Assembly: GCF_046298265.1 (NCBI RefSeq)
Contig: NZ_JBKAHK010000004.1
Location: forward strand, 186,001-250,000
Reading direction: 5' to 3'
Length of the DNA stretch: 64,000 bases
DNA from: Gillisia xinjiangensis
Lineage (GTDB): Bacteria > Bacteroidota > Bacteroidia > Flavobacteriales > Flavobacteriaceae
The position numbers and the translations under genes were made by a program. A model generated the notes under the pieces. It did not search any database, was not told where the DNA came from, and saw only the letters and a list, made by a program, of their open reading frames with translations. Of this stretch, positions 44,626-54,388 are shown one piece after another (the first letter of the stretch is position 1; each line of letters begins with the position of its first letter).

Positions 44626-47406
44626 TCACATTCTCATCATTCCTCTGCCAGCATTAGGATCTTTTCCGCCAAATTTGCTGATTTTATAGGTAAAACTCAA
44701 CATTCCATATCTGCGTAAAATCAAATTGTTGGTATCCTGGATAAAATCATCCCCCACAATACGCTGGGTAGAAACATTTTCATTCAGCATATCGTGCACC
44801 TTTATTTTTAAAGTAGCCTTGTCTTTCAGGAATTTATACCCCAAACTCACATTCCATAACAAGGCTGTATTATCAAATCCAGGAGAAACATTCCCGTAAT
44901 AGTTATAAGAAATATCATTGCCAAAAACCACATTTTTAGGCCAATAAGTTGTGGCTTCCAGACTTATTTGATGGTTCACGAAATTCTCATTTCTGCTGGC
45001 ATTAATATCATATTGGGTTTCAGTAAAAGTGAGCTGATAACCAGGATCCAGTGAAAAATAATCTTCAATCGCATAAGTTAAATTGATTCTAGGCCTTGCT
45101 GTATACCTTTCGGCCTTATATTTCTCTCCGTTGGTAAACCCAATATTCCTGCTGTAATCTCCGTTAAGCCCGAGTCTATATCTAAATTCCCTTTTCTCCT
45201 TTTTGTTGGTTTTGGAATATGACATTCCAAGATTGGAATTGATTGCCCCGTCCACATTGGTATAGGTTGTAGTTCTTACGAGGTCCTCCCCCGTTATAGT
45301 TACCGGCACAACATTGTTATCTGTAAAAGTTACGGAACCATAGCTGAAAAATCCGCTGCGCTTTGCAAAATCAAAATTCCTGTATCCCCCGCGAAGGCTT
45401 TGCGTGTAGGATGGCCTAAGATCTGGATTTCCTGTAATGATGTTCAACGGATTGGTTCTGTTCACAACCGGTTGTAATTGCTGAATAGAAGGAATTCCTG
45501 CATCGCTGTTATAATTGAGGTAAACACTCTGAGATCGCTTAATCTCGTACCGAACATTTGCGCTTAGGAAAAGGTTGTTATACGAATTGGAAAAGGAGGC
45601 TTCCTGAAGGAAATTGGTATTTTCCAGGCTGGTATTTAAAAGACCTATTTCAGATCCTACCCGCCATTTCTCTCCTTCATAATTCAGTCCCACATTCGGA
45701 ATATTTTTTCGACTTTTAACCTCAAAATCATTGCTGAGCAACTCATTAAAGCTTGAATAATTTCCGTTTTGCTCATTAAAATCCAATACATTTCGGGTAT
45801 TGGCAGAGTTGGAGGCAGAAAAATCATAGGATGCATCCAGGAACAATTTTTCTGCAAGCACAAAGCGCTGCGTGGCTCCTATAGAATATTCATCCTGCTG
45901 CTCCTCTTCATCTATGAACTGATCCTGAATCTCGATCACTTCCCCATCCCTGAAAAACCGACTTTCAGAAAAAAAGAAATTTTCATTTTCCTGATTTCTG
46001 TGGCTATTCTCAAAATTCACCTGCGTATATGCGCCGCGGTTTCCATATTTCCTGATAAAATCGAGCCTGTTGCTAAAGCTTCTGCTTTCCAGAACCTCAT
46101 CATCACGGGTTTCGGTGGAATTCACGAGTTGGAGATCTTTATTTTGAGAAAACGCAGAATTATTTCGGTTAGAAATTCCAGAATTTGAATTAAACCTGGG
46201 TGAAATAGAGATTCGGGTTAAGGTATCGGGTTCATATTCCAACCTTGCACTCGCGCGATGACTGTCATTCACCAAATTGCTTTCGCTGATGGAATTTGAA
46301 AAAAACCGCGAATTTGGTAAAATATTTTCCCGTGCTACAATGGTTCTGCTTTCGGTATCATTTCTACCAAAGAAATAATCGGCAGTGAATTCCAGTTCTT
46401 TTCCCCATTCGTTCACATAATTTATTCCGGCAGTTTCAGCTTTAGTGATGCCACCTCCACCCCCAAAATTCATTCCGTTGATCCCAAAGGAATTTCCGCC
46501 ACTACCACTGTTCATCGATATACTCCTGGCATTTCTTCCCATCATATCAAAAACCTCATCGAAACTAAAGCCCGAGCTGTTAATATTATTTGAACTCGCC
46601 AAAACACTAAGCCTCATTTTATCCTTAAAATAATTCCCAATTCCGCTCATTTCATAACGCTCATCGGTTCCTCCTCCAAGAGTTGAACGGGCAAAATATC
46701 CTTTATTTTTATCCTCCTGTATGGTAATATTGATTGTTTTATCATCTGGATCTCCTGCTTTTCCCGTAAATTCCTGAGACCTTGTTTTAGTATCGGTTAC
46801 CTGAATTTTATCTATAATCTCCTTCGGAAGATTTTTAGTAGCTATTAAGGGATCATTTCCAAAAAATTCCTTTCCATTTACAAGTATCCTGGAAACCGGT
46901 TTTCCATTCACGGTTATATTTCCCTGGGTATCCACTTCAACCCCGGGAAGTTTTCTCATAACATCCTCCAAATTGGCATCCTGACGTGTGTTGAAAGAGG
47001 CTGCATTAAACTCCAGGGTATCCTTTTTCACCACTATTGGAGGACGGCTGCCAACAATTTGAACTTCACCCAGGGTATTATCCTGGGTTTCCATTTGGAT
47101 GGTTCCCAAGGTATAGGTAGGATTTTCCTCCAGGGAAACGCTTTGCCTGTAGGTTTGAAATCCTGTAAATGAAATAAATAAATTCATTGATTTTGCTGAA
47201 GAATTTCCGCTAAGGACAAAATCCCCGTCCTTTTCTGAAATCGTATAACTTACAAGACTGCTATCTGTAGATTTCTCAACATAAATAGTTGCAGCTTCCA
47301 GAGGTTCATTAGATTCCTTATTCAGGATCTTACCTGAAATTTTAAAATCCTGGGCAGCTAATTGAAATGTGAAAAAACAGGTAAGGAGAAAAAATACTGA
47401 TTTCAT
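44626..47406 (-). CDS. TonB-dependent outer-membrane receptor with carboxypeptidase-like N-domain
   Basis: This is a large outer-membrane protein of 926 residues. After a signal peptide (MKSVFFLLTCFFTFQLAAQ) comes a CarboxypepD_reg-like domain (LNKESNEPLEAATIYVEKST), a plug-like region (GVEVDTQGNITVNGKPVSRILVNGKEFFGNDP) and a beta-barrel of about 650 residues ending LSFTYKISKFGGKD. The barrel is of the OMP_b-brl type that often lacks a SusD partner; no SusD gene neighbours it. Substrate is unknown, and it may be a siderophore, peptide or vitamin importer. It is the only gene of its unit, convergent with the TPM operon. Confidence 0.9.
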   Translation of the reverse strand: MKSVFFLLTCFFTFQLAAQDFKISGKILNKESNEPLEAATIYVEKSTDSSLVSYTISEKDGDFVLSGNSSAKSMNLFISFTGFQTYRQSVSLEENPTYTLGTIQMETQDNTLGEVQIVGSRPPIVVKKDTLEFNAASFNTRQDANLEDVMRKLPGVEVDTQGNITVNGKPVSRILVNGKEFFGNDPLIATKNLPKEIIDKIQVTDTKTRSQEFTGKAGDPDDKTINITIQEDKNKGYFARSTLGGGTDERYEMSGIGNYFKDKMRLSVLASSNNINSSGFSFDEVFDMMGRNARSISMNSGSGGNSFGINGMNFGGGGGITKAETAGINYVNEWGKELEFTADYFFGRNDTESRTIVARENILPNSRFFSNSISESNLVNDSHRASARLEYEPDTLTRISISPRFNSNSGISNRNNSAFSQNKDLQLVNSTETRDDEVLESRSFSNRLDFIRKYGNRGAYTQVNFENSHRNQENENFFFSESRFFRDGEVIEIQDQFIDEEEQQDEYSIGATQRFVLAEKLFLDASYDFSASNSANTRNVLDFNEQNGNYSSFNELLSNDFEVKSRKNIPNVGLNYEGEKWRVGSEIGLLNTSLENTNFLQEASFSNSYNNLFLSANVRYEIKRSQSVYLNYNSDAGIPSIQQLQPVVNRTNPLNIITGNPDLRPSYTQSLRGGYRNFDFAKRSGFFSYGSVTFTDNNVVPVTITGEDLVRTTTYTNVDGAINSNLGMSYSKTNKKEKREFRYRLGLNGDYSRNIGFTNGEKYKAERYTARPRINLTYAIEDYFSLDPGYQLTFTETQYDINASRNENFVNHQISLEATTYWPKNVVFGNDISYNYYGNVSPGFDNTALLWNVSLGYKFLKDKATLKIKVHDMLNENVSTQRIVGDDFIQDTNNLILRRYGMLSFTYKISKFGGKDPNAGRGMMRM

Positions 47407-47436
47407 TTGGGAGGAGTTTGTTATTTGATTTTAACG

Positions 47437-47476
47437 AAAAAATGGTCTTAACAGAAATTACTCTGTTAAGACCATT
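47437..47476 (-). terminator. Terminator downstream of der
   Basis: A 15-base-pair stem (47441-47455 with 47462-47476, loop of six) is preceded on the plus strand by six A, so it terminates leftward transcripts from der. Confidence 0.88.
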
Positions 47477-47502
47477 ATATTTAACAATGGTTTAAACCAA
47501 TC

Positions 47503-48810
47503 TTATTTTTTTCTGAAATAAACTGAAACCGGAACTCCTTTAAAGTCAAATTCCTCTCTCAATTTATTCTCCAGGTAACGTTTATAAGGCTCCCGTACAT
47601 ATTGAGGCAAATTACAGAAAAATGCGAATTGAGGCTGCGGAGTGGGAAGTTGCATACAGAATTTTATCTTAACATACTTTCCTTTCCAGGCCGGCGGCGG
47701 ATAATGTTCTATTATTGGCAACATGCGTTCATTTAGTTCGCTGGTCTTGATTTTCTTGCTTCGGTTTTTATAAACCTCAACAGCAGTTTCAATGGCCTTA
47801 TAAATCCTTTGTTTTGTCAACACCGAAATAAATACGATTGGCACATCTGTAAAAGGCTCAATCTCTCTCCTTATATTTTTTTCGTATTCCTTTAAGGTAT
47901 TGGTCTCTTTATCTTCCAAAAGATCCCATTTGTTTACCAGGATAACAATCCCTTTGCGATTGCGCTGGGCAAGCCAGAAAATATTTTGTACTTGTCCGTC
48001 AAATCCACGGGTGGCATCCAGAATAATTAAGCAAACATCTGAATTCTCTATCGCACGTACAGATCGCATTACCGAGTAAAACTCGAGATCTTCCTTAACC
48101 TTCGATTTTCTTCTAATTCCGGCAGTATCTACCAGGTTAAATTCAAAACCAAAACGGTCGTATTTTGTATCTATGGAATCACGGGTAGTTCCCGCAACAT
48201 CGTGTACTATATATCGATCTTCACCTATAAGTGCATTTATGAAAGATGATTTTCCTGCATTTGGTCTTCCTACAACGGCAAACCTTGGCAATTCTGTCTC
48301 TTCTTCATCTTCCACTTCAGGAAGGGCCTTAATAAGCGCATCCAGCAGTTCCCCTGTTCCGCTTCCGCTGGTACTGGCAATGGGAAAATAATCTCCTAAC
48401 CCCAGGGAATAAAATTCCACGGCATTTTCGAGTCGTTTTGCATTATCAACCTTGTTTACCACGAGGAAAACAGGTTTTTCAACTTTTCGAAGCAGCGCGG
48501 CAACGTCCTCATCCATTCCGGTTATTCCGCTTTCAACGTCTACCATAAAAATAATCGCATCGGCTTCATCAATAGCAAGTTCCACCTGCTTATCTATTTC
48601 AGCCTCAAAAACATCATCACTCCCTTTCACATACCCACCGGTATCTATAATCGAAAAAGTTTGACCATTCCAGTCAGATTTTCCGTAATGTCTGTCGCGG
48701 GTAACCCCACTTACCGCATCCACAATTGCCTCCCGGCGTTGGATCAGGCGGTTAAAAAAAGTGGATTTCCCTACATTCGGTCTTCCTACAATGGCTACAA
48801 TATTGCCCAT
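47503..48810 (-). CDS. der: Ribosome biogenesis GTPase Der
   Basis: Der (EngA) is an essential GTPase with two tandem G domains that helps assemble the 50S subunit. The first domain shows VAIVGRPNVGKSTFFN with IDTGGYV and VNKVDN; the second has VVGRPNAGKSSFINAL, DTAGIRRKSKV and VNKWDLLE. The C-terminal KH-like domain follows (PPAWKGKYVKIKFCMQLPTPQPQF) and ends EEFDFKGVPVSVYFRKK. The 435-residue length is normal. Confidence 0.97.
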   Translation of the reverse strand: MGNIVAIVGRPNVGKSTFFNRLIQRREAIVDAVSGVTRDRHYGKSDWNGQTFSIIDTGGYVKGSDDVFEAEIDKQVELAIDEADAIIFMVDVESGITGMDEDVAALLRKVEKPVFLVVNKVDNAKRLENAVEFYSLGLGDYFPIASTSGSGTGELLDALIKALPEVEDEEETELPRFAVVGRPNAGKSSFINALIGEDRYIVHDVAGTTRDSIDTKYDRFGFEFNLVDTAGIRRKSKVKEDLEFYSVMRSVRAIENSDVCLIILDATRGFDGQVQNIFWLAQRNRKGIVILVNKWDLLEDKETNTLKEYEKNIRREIEPFTDVPIVFISVLTKQRIYKAIETAVEVYKNRSKKIKTSELNERMLPIIEHYPPPAWKGKYVKIKFCMQLPTPQPQFAFFCNLPQYVREPYKRYLENKLREEFDFKGVPVSVYFRKK

Positions 48811-49136
48811 ATCAACTTTATTCTTTTATTAATGTGCAAAAATAGCGTTTTTTCTTTGAATTTGATTCTTGCCTCAACGGGAATTTTAGAAGGCTGTTTC
48901 AGCTTGCATTAACAGAAGAAAAATTTCTACATACACTTATGTTTCAGCTGTTAAAACTCAGATATTTCATATTTAGGATTAAAAGAATGCAGCAGAAAAA
49001 AATAAATTAAAAACCTCGAAGCAAGCCCACGAGGTATGAATTAGAAAATATTTTCATAAATTCGAAACAAGCTACGGCGAATTAAACCCTCAATGAAAGA
49101 TTTGAGTTATCTTTAAGTTGCTTAATTTCAGAAATT
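48811..49136. other. Divergent intergenic region between der and the Gfo/Idh gene
   Basis: The 326-base gap must contain the promoters of both genes. It is AT-rich and holds the second copy of the dispersed repeat (49008-49105) directly before the Gfo/Idh gene. I see no other structure and no open frame. Confidence 0.7.
49008..49105 (+). repeat. Dispersed intergenic repeat, copy 2 (diverged end)
   Basis: This copy starts with cctcgaagcaagcccacgag and ends with gaattaaaccctcaatgaaa. The end hairpin has decayed (GAAAG in place of GAGGG). It lies in the leader region of the Gfo/Idh oxidoreductase gene. Confidence 0.75.
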
Positions 49137-50222
49137 ATGAGTAACAGACGAACTTTTATCAAAAAATCGGGCTTATTTATGGCTGCAGCTGCTCTTCCAT
49201 CCTATGGTTTTCTTTTTCCTAATGGAAACAGAAAATTAGGTGTTGCCCTGGTTGGTTTGGGAAATTACAGCAGTACTCAGCTTGCTCCGGCCCTTTTGAA
49301 AACCAAACATTGTGAACTTCGGGGAATCGTTACGGGAAGTCCCGGAAAAATACCTGTCTGGCAAAAAAAGTATGGGATTAAAGACTCCAATATTTACAAC
49401 TATGAAAATATGGATTCCATAGCCAACAATCCGGAGATCGATGTGATTTACATCGTTGTGCCCACAGGTTTACACGCGCAATATGCCATTAAAGCTGCCA
49501 ATACAGGAAAACATGTTTGGTGTGAGAAACCAATGGCCAGAACTGCCGAAGAATGCCGGCAAATCATTCAGGCTTGCGAGCAGAATAAGGTGAAACTTTC
49601 CATCGGATACCGGATGCAGCATGAGGATAACACCCAAACCATTATGAAATGGGCAAAAACCAAACCTTTTGGAAACATAAAATACCTGAAAGCCGAAGCC
49701 GGGTATTATGGCAACCCGATGAATCCATGGAAATTGAAAAAGGAAATGGGAGGCGGTGCTATGTATGATATGGGTGTATATCCCCTGAATGCTGCACGCT
49801 ATTCCACCGGGCTGGAGCCAATAGCTGTAAGTGCTACCCATACTACCAACAGGCCGGAAGTATTTACTGAAGTTGACGAAACCACCATCTTCGAACTCGA
49901 ATTTCCTGAAGGGATTGTTGCCAACTGCAAAACAAGTTTTGGAGAAAACCTCAATAACCTTGAGATAAATTGCAGAAATGGATGGTATTATTTACGCCCG
50001 TTTCAGTCCTACTCCGGAGTTAAGGGCAAAGCCAGCGACGGAACTGTTTTGGAGCCTTTTGGTAAGAATCAGCAGGCAGTCCAGATGGATGATGATGCGC
50101 TGGCTATTCTTAATGACACTCCGGTTTTTGTCCCCGGAACCGATGGATTGAAGGACATTGTGATTTTGGAAAAAATATACGAATCTGCAGCAAATGGGGG
50201 AAAACGAATTTCCCTGATCTAA
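49137..50222 (+). CDS. Exported Gfo/Idh/MocA-family oxidoreductase
   Basis: This is an NAD(P)-dependent sugar or inositol oxidoreductase with a likely Tat signal: SNRRTFIKKSGLFMAAAALP at residues 2-21 has the RRxFI(K) pattern. The Rossmann domain begins GVALVGLGNYSSTQLAP, and WCEKPMARTAEE is the hallmark EKP motif of glucose-fructose oxidoreductase-like enzymes. The 361-residue length is normal. Tat export fits proteins that need their cofactor loaded before secretion, as in Zymomonas glucose-fructose oxidoreductase. It neighbours carbohydrate-related genes and stands alone on its strand. Sugar substrate unknown. Confidence 0.92.
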   Translation: MSNRRTFIKKSGLFMAAAALPSYGFLFPNGNRKLGVALVGLGNYSSTQLAPALLKTKHCELRGIVTGSPGKIPVWQKKYGIKDSNIYNYENMDSIANNPEIDVIYIVVPTGLHAQYAIKAANTGKHVWCEKPMARTAEECRQIIQACEQNKVKLSIGYRMQHEDNTQTIMKWAKTKPFGNIKYLKAEAGYYGNPMNPWKLKKEMGGGAMYDMGVYPLNAARYSTGLEPIAVSATHTTNRPEVFTEVDETTIFELEFPEGIVANCKTSFGENLNNLEINCRNGWYYLRPFQSYSGVKGKASDGTVLEPFGKNQQAVQMDDDALAILNDTPVFVPGTDGLKDIVILEKIYESAANGGKRISLI

Positions 50223-50595
50223 GAATTTGGCATTATTGAAGACTGGTTTATGTCTTCTGAAGAATGGTTTTTGAACTATTTTATCACTTTTTTTATTGGT
50301 GTCCGACAAACATTTTTTTTAAAGCTGAAATTATACCTCCATTGGGCATTCCTATGAGATTTTTCAAAAACAGAACTTGCCTTTTTAATATTTTTAAATT
50401 ATACTAAAAATTAAAGTGTTTTGCAAAATTTGAAATTATAACTAAATGTTTATCAGCTAATTAAAAATCAAGTCTTGATTCTTTCAGTTAGGCCAAAGGC
50501 GGAACGAACTTGATTCTTTTCCGGCCATTACTGACTGTTTTTATAATAATTGTCAGTTTTGCTTTCTTTAAGTAATTTAGCGATAAATCAGGCTT
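50223..50595. other. Intergenic region without recognised features
   Basis: This 373-base gap lies between the Gfo/Idh and PhzF genes. There is a short inverted repeat near its start (gaagac...gtcttc at 50240-50259), but no T-run follows, and a short cttgattctt direct repeat lies near 50470 and 50510. I see no gene, remnant or clear promoter. Confidence 0.6.
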
Positions 50596-51384
50596 ATGAA
50601 ATTACCGCTTTATCAAATTGATGCTTTTACAGATGAATTGTTTTCCGGGAATCCCGCTTGTGTTGTTCCTCTTCAGGAATGGATCCCGGATGAATTACTG
50701 CTGAAAATAGCCAGGGAAAATGCGGTGGCTGAAACCGCTTTTTTTGTCGTGTCAGGCAGTAAAATTCATTTGAGATGGTTCACGCCTGAAATCGAAATGG
50801 ATCTTTGCGGGCACGCAACACTTGCTGCAGCACATGCGCTTCATTCCATTCACGACTATCCTAAGAGAAATTTAGTTTTCACCACCAAAAGTGGCGATTT
50901 GAAGGTCTTCATAGAAAATGATACATATACCCTGGATTTCCCTTCCAGGAAACCAATCCCAACTCCCTTGCCGGAACTTATGGAAAAAGCAATAAGTATA
51001 AAACCTACGTATGTGCTTAAGGCACGCGATTTTGTTTTGGTTTACCCAAAGGAAGAAGATATTCAGAATATAGAGATCAACAGGTTGTATTTTGATCAAC
51101 TGGATCTTGGAACCGGAGGAGTGATCTTTACGGCCAGAGGAACCGACTGTGATTTTGTATCCAGATTTTTCACCCCGGGTGCTTCGGTTTTTGAAGATCC
51201 GGTAACCGGATCGGCACATTGTTCGCTCATTCCTTACTGGAGTGAAAAACTGAATAAATCCGTGATGAAAGCAAAACAAATTTCTGAAAGGGGAGGAAGT
51301 CTTATTTGTGAAAATAAAGGGGATCGTGTTCTTATCAGCGGAAAAGCAAGAACCTATTCAAAAGGATTCCTTTGGACTGATTAG
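50596..51384 (+). CDS. PhzF-family isomerase/epimerase-like protein
   Basis: This has the PhzF/diaminopimelate-epimerase fold, whose characterised members act in phenazine synthesis or as isomerases of unclear substrate. The hallmark LYQIDAFTDELFSGNPACVV start carries the active region, and FEDPVTGSAHCSLIPYW carries the second phosphate-binding-like motif near residue 205. The 262-residue length fits. Nothing indicates phenazine pathway genes, so this is probably a housekeeping PhzF-like protein. It converges with the glucokinase gene, with only 15 bases between stops. Confidence 0.92.
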   Translation: MKLPLYQIDAFTDELFSGNPACVVPLQEWIPDELLLKIARENAVAETAFFVVSGSKIHLRWFTPEIEMDLCGHATLAAAHALHSIHDYPKRNLVFTTKSGDLKVFIENDTYTLDFPSRKPIPTPLPELMEKAISIKPTYVLKARDFVLVYPKEEDIQNIEINRLYFDQLDLGTGGVIFTARGTDCDFVSRFFTPGASVFEDPVTGSAHCSLIPYWSEKLNKSVMKAKQISERGGSLICENKGDRVLISGKARTYSKGFLWTD

Positions 51385-51399
51385 GATTGTTTTCAATTC

Positions 51400-52470
51400 T
51401 TATAATAGCATCGCGCCGTAAAGTGCGGCCCCATAGGTAGCCGTTTTTTCATTTAGTATCGCTTTAACCGGCATAAGCTCCAGGAGGTGCTCCATCCTGT
51501 CCGATTTAATAAAATTTTGGTTAAAAATTTCCTTATCAATAGTTTTAATAATTTTTGGAACAATTCCGCCACCTATAAATATTCCACCGGTAGCTTTTGT
51601 TTTTAATGCAAATTGATTGGCTTCAGTGGCCAGATATCTCACAAAAAGATCTATGGTTTCTTTACAAACAGGGTAATTTCCCTCCATAGCAGCAGCACTT
51701 ATAACGGCTGCCGGATCTTCATGTAAAATTCGCTCTTTAAACCAGGTTGGTTCCTTTATTCCCTTGCTATGAATCAGGTATTGGTAGATATCATAAATTC
51801 CAGAACCGGAGATGATCCTTTCCCAGCTTACCAAACCGTATTTTTTATGCAAGAAGTGCCATAAATCAGCATCGAATTGATTCCGGGGGCTAAATTCAGA
51901 GTGTCCACCTTCGGTTGCAAATGGATGATAAGCCTTTCCATTCCAAAATAAACCTGCTTCGCCAAGTCCTGTACCCGGTGAAATAATGACGGCATTCCCG
52001 GCTACTTCCGCTCCTTTTCTAATTTCCTCGAAATCGGAATCTTCCAGCGCGCCCAATCCAAAGGCATTGGCTTCCATATCATTTATCATCTCAACATTCC
52101 TGATACCAAGTTCCCTACGGATCTCTTTTTCATCGATTATCCAGGGAAAATTCGTTCCCTTTACAACACCTTTATTAACCGGCCCCGCAACCCCAAGACA
52201 AAGGCTATCTATTTCCGGGAGGTCTTCATTTTTAAATTTCTTGACAATTTCCTGAAAAGAGGAATGCTCTTTAGTGCTATAGGATTTTTGTTTTATGGGT
52301 TGGAGCGCGCCATCATCTATTTGATAAAGCGATAAATTAGTCTTTGTACCTCCGACATCAGCTGCCAGCACATGGCCTGATAATTCTTTGAGATCTTTCT
52401 GCCTGGGAAAAGCAAGCGGAAACTTGTAGTTGCCTTGATGGTTATATTTTAAACCTATAATTCGTTCCAT
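51400..52470 (-). CDS. glk: Glucokinase
   Basis: This phosphorylates glucose with ATP. The family is bacterial Glk (not ROK): VLAADVGGTKTNLSLYQ (ATP phosphate loop) near residue 35, then WIIDEKEI, EMINDMEANAFGLGAL, VIISPGTGLGEAGLFW and EGGHSEFSPRNQ. The 356-residue length is slightly above the 320 usual, with about 30 extra N-terminal residues. Position next to a GH130 phosphorylase gene suggests the kinase may use glucose released from a phosphorylase or hydrolase reaction. Confidence 0.92.
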   Translation of the reverse strand: MERIIGLKYNHQGNYKFPLAFPRQKDLKELSGHVLAADVGGTKTNLSLYQIDDGALQPIKQKSYSTKEHSSFQEIVKKFKNEDLPEIDSLCLGVAGPVNKGVVKGTNFPWIIDEKEIRRELGIRNVEMINDMEANAFGLGALEDSDFEEIRKGAEVAGNAVIISPGTGLGEAGLFWNGKAYHPFATEGGHSEFSPRNQFDADLWHFLHKKYGLVSWERIISGSGIYDIYQYLIHSKGIKEPTWFKERILHEDPAAVISAAAMEGNYPVCKETIDLFVRYLATEANQFALKTKATGGIFIGGGIVPKIIKTIDKEIFNQNFIKSDRMEHLLELMPVKAILNEKTATYGAALYGAMLL

Positions 52471-52736
52471 AAATACTGACTAAAATTTCAGAGAATAGCT
52501 TTTAAATATACAATAAATTCAGCGTAACAGTGAAAACCACCACGGATAGTTGGCATAGGCTAACTTCGGGATAAATCGCAAAAAACAATAATAGAATTGC
52601 AAATACGCTTCGGAAAAACCAGAAAAAAATTGAAATCACAATTGCACATGATGATAAATATCAGCTATTTAGAAGATTAAATACTAAGGATGTTTTAGTA
52701 TCTTTAAGAGGTTTATAGTGCTTTAAAATTAATTAT

Positions 52737-54209
52737 ATGCGAGTTTCTGTAACACGAAAAAACATCAAATTTCTTCCAGATTCCAGTCGGATCATTGCCA
52801 GGTTTTTTATGAGTGGGGAATTAAGAACCCAGCAGCTCATCATGAGAGTCCTCAACCTGCCGGATAAAAAAGTCAATATGGCCCTGGAACAAACCTTAAG
52901 GGAATTTGCAAACAGGCACCGGAATATCTCCAAAGTTTTCATGAATCATGTAATTGAAATACAGGACATCATAGAGGAAATGGAAATTGATTTTAAAGAG
53001 TTATCCTTAGAACGTAAATTATTATTAGGGGCATACTGTACAAGTGAATATGCCATAGAATCTGCCGCTATTTTCAATCCTTCCATAGTAGAGGATTTTG
53101 ATCAAACCTATTTGAAACCAGGGGAGAAGAGAGTGATTATTTCCTTTCGTGCTACCGGAGAAGGCCATATTTCCTCATTGGTATTTAGAAGAGCTGTCCT
53201 GAACAGTAATAATGACTTAATAATTAGCCGGGTTGGTGATAACATCGATGTGCCGGTAATCTCTTTTAAAAAATTATACGATAAGAAACGATTTTCTAAT
53301 AAGATGAAGGAAATGAATATTCCTGAAAAATATTCGCAAAGTATCATGAATGGTCTTCCGGATAAATTTGAACATTATTCATTGAAGAATGAAGTAGAAA
53401 AAGTTTTGCAAAACAGCACCTTATCCACCGATAAAAAAATTGCCCTTGAAGAGATGACCTGGCTTGTAGATTCGTACTACGATATTAAATTCCATAAAGA
53501 TTCCGATCTTTCTGAACGGGTGATTTTTCCTATCTCAAGTGCTGAAAAGAGCGGGATAGAAGATGCACGGTTTGTGCATTTTACTGATGATGACAATAGC
53601 GTTAAAATTTTTGCGACTTATACAGCTTATGATGGTAAAACTATCCTTCCTAAGCTGATATCTACAGAAGATTTTTATACGTTCAGGGTAATGCCGATGC
53701 ACGGAAATGGTGCCAGAGATAAGAATTTGGCCTTGTTTCCAAGAAAGATCAAAGGCAAATATGCGATGCTTGCAAGGGTGGATGGTGTAAATAATTATAT
53801 TATGTATTCGGATAGAGCAACCCTTTGGAACAACCCTGAAATCCTCCAACAACCAAAATACCCCTGGGAGTTTACCCAGTTGGGGAATTGCGGATCCCCA
53901 ATATGGACCGAAGAAGGTTGGTTAATCATCACTCACGGAGTTGGAACCATGCGCCGTTATTGCATCGGTGCTTCATTGTTTGATCTGGATGATCCTTCAA
54001 AAGAAATAGGGCGCCTGAAGGAACCACTCCTCACTCCAATGGAACATGAAAGGGAAGGCTATGTCCCCAATGTGGTTTATTCCTGTGGATCGCTTATTCA
54101 TAACAACAATCTTATTCTTCCCTATGCCGTATCCGATTATTCTTCGACTTATGGTGTTGTGGATATGACTGAATTACTGGCTGTTTTAAAAAGATCGAAA
54201 AAGGCCTAA
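52737..54209 (+). CDS. GH130-family beta-mannoside phosphorylase-like protein
   Basis: This is a five-bladed propeller protein of glycoside hydrolase family 130, which uses phosphate to cleave beta-mannosides (or beta-1,2-linked sugars in some clades). The catalytic-acid region is seen as SGIEDARFVHFTDD (Asp at about residue 271), followed by GKYAMLARVDGVNNYIMYSD and GNCGSPIWTEEGWLIITHGVG. At 490 residues it is longer than typical 330-400-residue phosphorylases, with about 130 extra N-terminal residues that start RVSVTRKNIKFLPDSSR. It converges with a glycosidase gene and diverges from glk. The natural substrate is unknown. Confidence 0.88.
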   Translation: MRVSVTRKNIKFLPDSSRIIARFFMSGELRTQQLIMRVLNLPDKKVNMALEQTLREFANRHRNISKVFMNHVIEIQDIIEEMEIDFKELSLERKLLLGAYCTSEYAIESAAIFNPSIVEDFDQTYLKPGEKRVIISFRATGEGHISSLVFRRAVLNSNNDLIISRVGDNIDVPVISFKKLYDKKRFSNKMKEMNIPEKYSQSIMNGLPDKFEHYSLKNEVEKVLQNSTLSTDKKIALEEMTWLVDSYYDIKFHKDSDLSERVIFPISSAEKSGIEDARFVHFTDDDNSVKIFATYTAYDGKTILPKLISTEDFYTFRVMPMHGNGARDKNLALFPRKIKGKYAMLARVDGVNNYIMYSDRATLWNNPEILQQPKYPWEFTQLGNCGSPIWTEEGWLIITHGVGTMRRYCIGASLFDLDDPSKEIGRLKEPLLTPMEHEREGYVPNVVYSCGSLIHNNNLILPYAVSDYSSTYGVVDMTELLAVLKRSKKA

Positions 54210-54249
54210 ACATTGGTCTGGAACGACAGAGTTTTACCAGAAACTGATC

Positions 54250-54388
54250 CCAAATCGAAATCTCGGGAAAAACCCACAAGGTATGTCCCGATATTATCTG
54301 GAGGAAAAAACTTTTAAAAATTCAAGGCAGGCTCGGCTAAAAAATCCCGGCAGGCCTCGGGGAATTAAACCCTCAATGAGGGATTAAA
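54250..54388 (+). repeat. Dispersed intergenic repeat, copy 3
   Basis: This copy extends from the cccacaaggtatg segment to the end block aattaaaccctcaatgaggg with a perfect end hairpin (CCCTC-AAT-GAGGG). It abuts the stop codon of the six-hairpin glycosidase gene, whose TAA is read from the minus strand of the repeat end. It lies in the gap to the GH130 gene. Confidence 0.8.

Noticed and set aside
44348..44629. Proline-rich frame on the minus strand opposite the TPM gene
   Set aside because: It is the mirror of the GGxG-repeat tail of the exported TPM protein; repeats of GGC/GGT codons give CCG/CCA on the other strand. No start signal or family supports it.
45769..46188. 139-codon plus-strand frame inside the TonB receptor region
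   Set aside because: It is the shadow of the minus-strand receptor gene; no start or family is visible.
47441..47476. Palindrome near der considered as an operator
   Set aside because: The 15-base-pair stem with a T-run on the minus strand directly after der is simply a terminator.
50240..50259. Inverted repeat GAAGAC...GTCTTC after the Gfo/Idh gene
   Set aside because: It has an eight-base loop and no T-run, so it is too weak to call a terminator, and no repeat copy exists elsewhere in the window.
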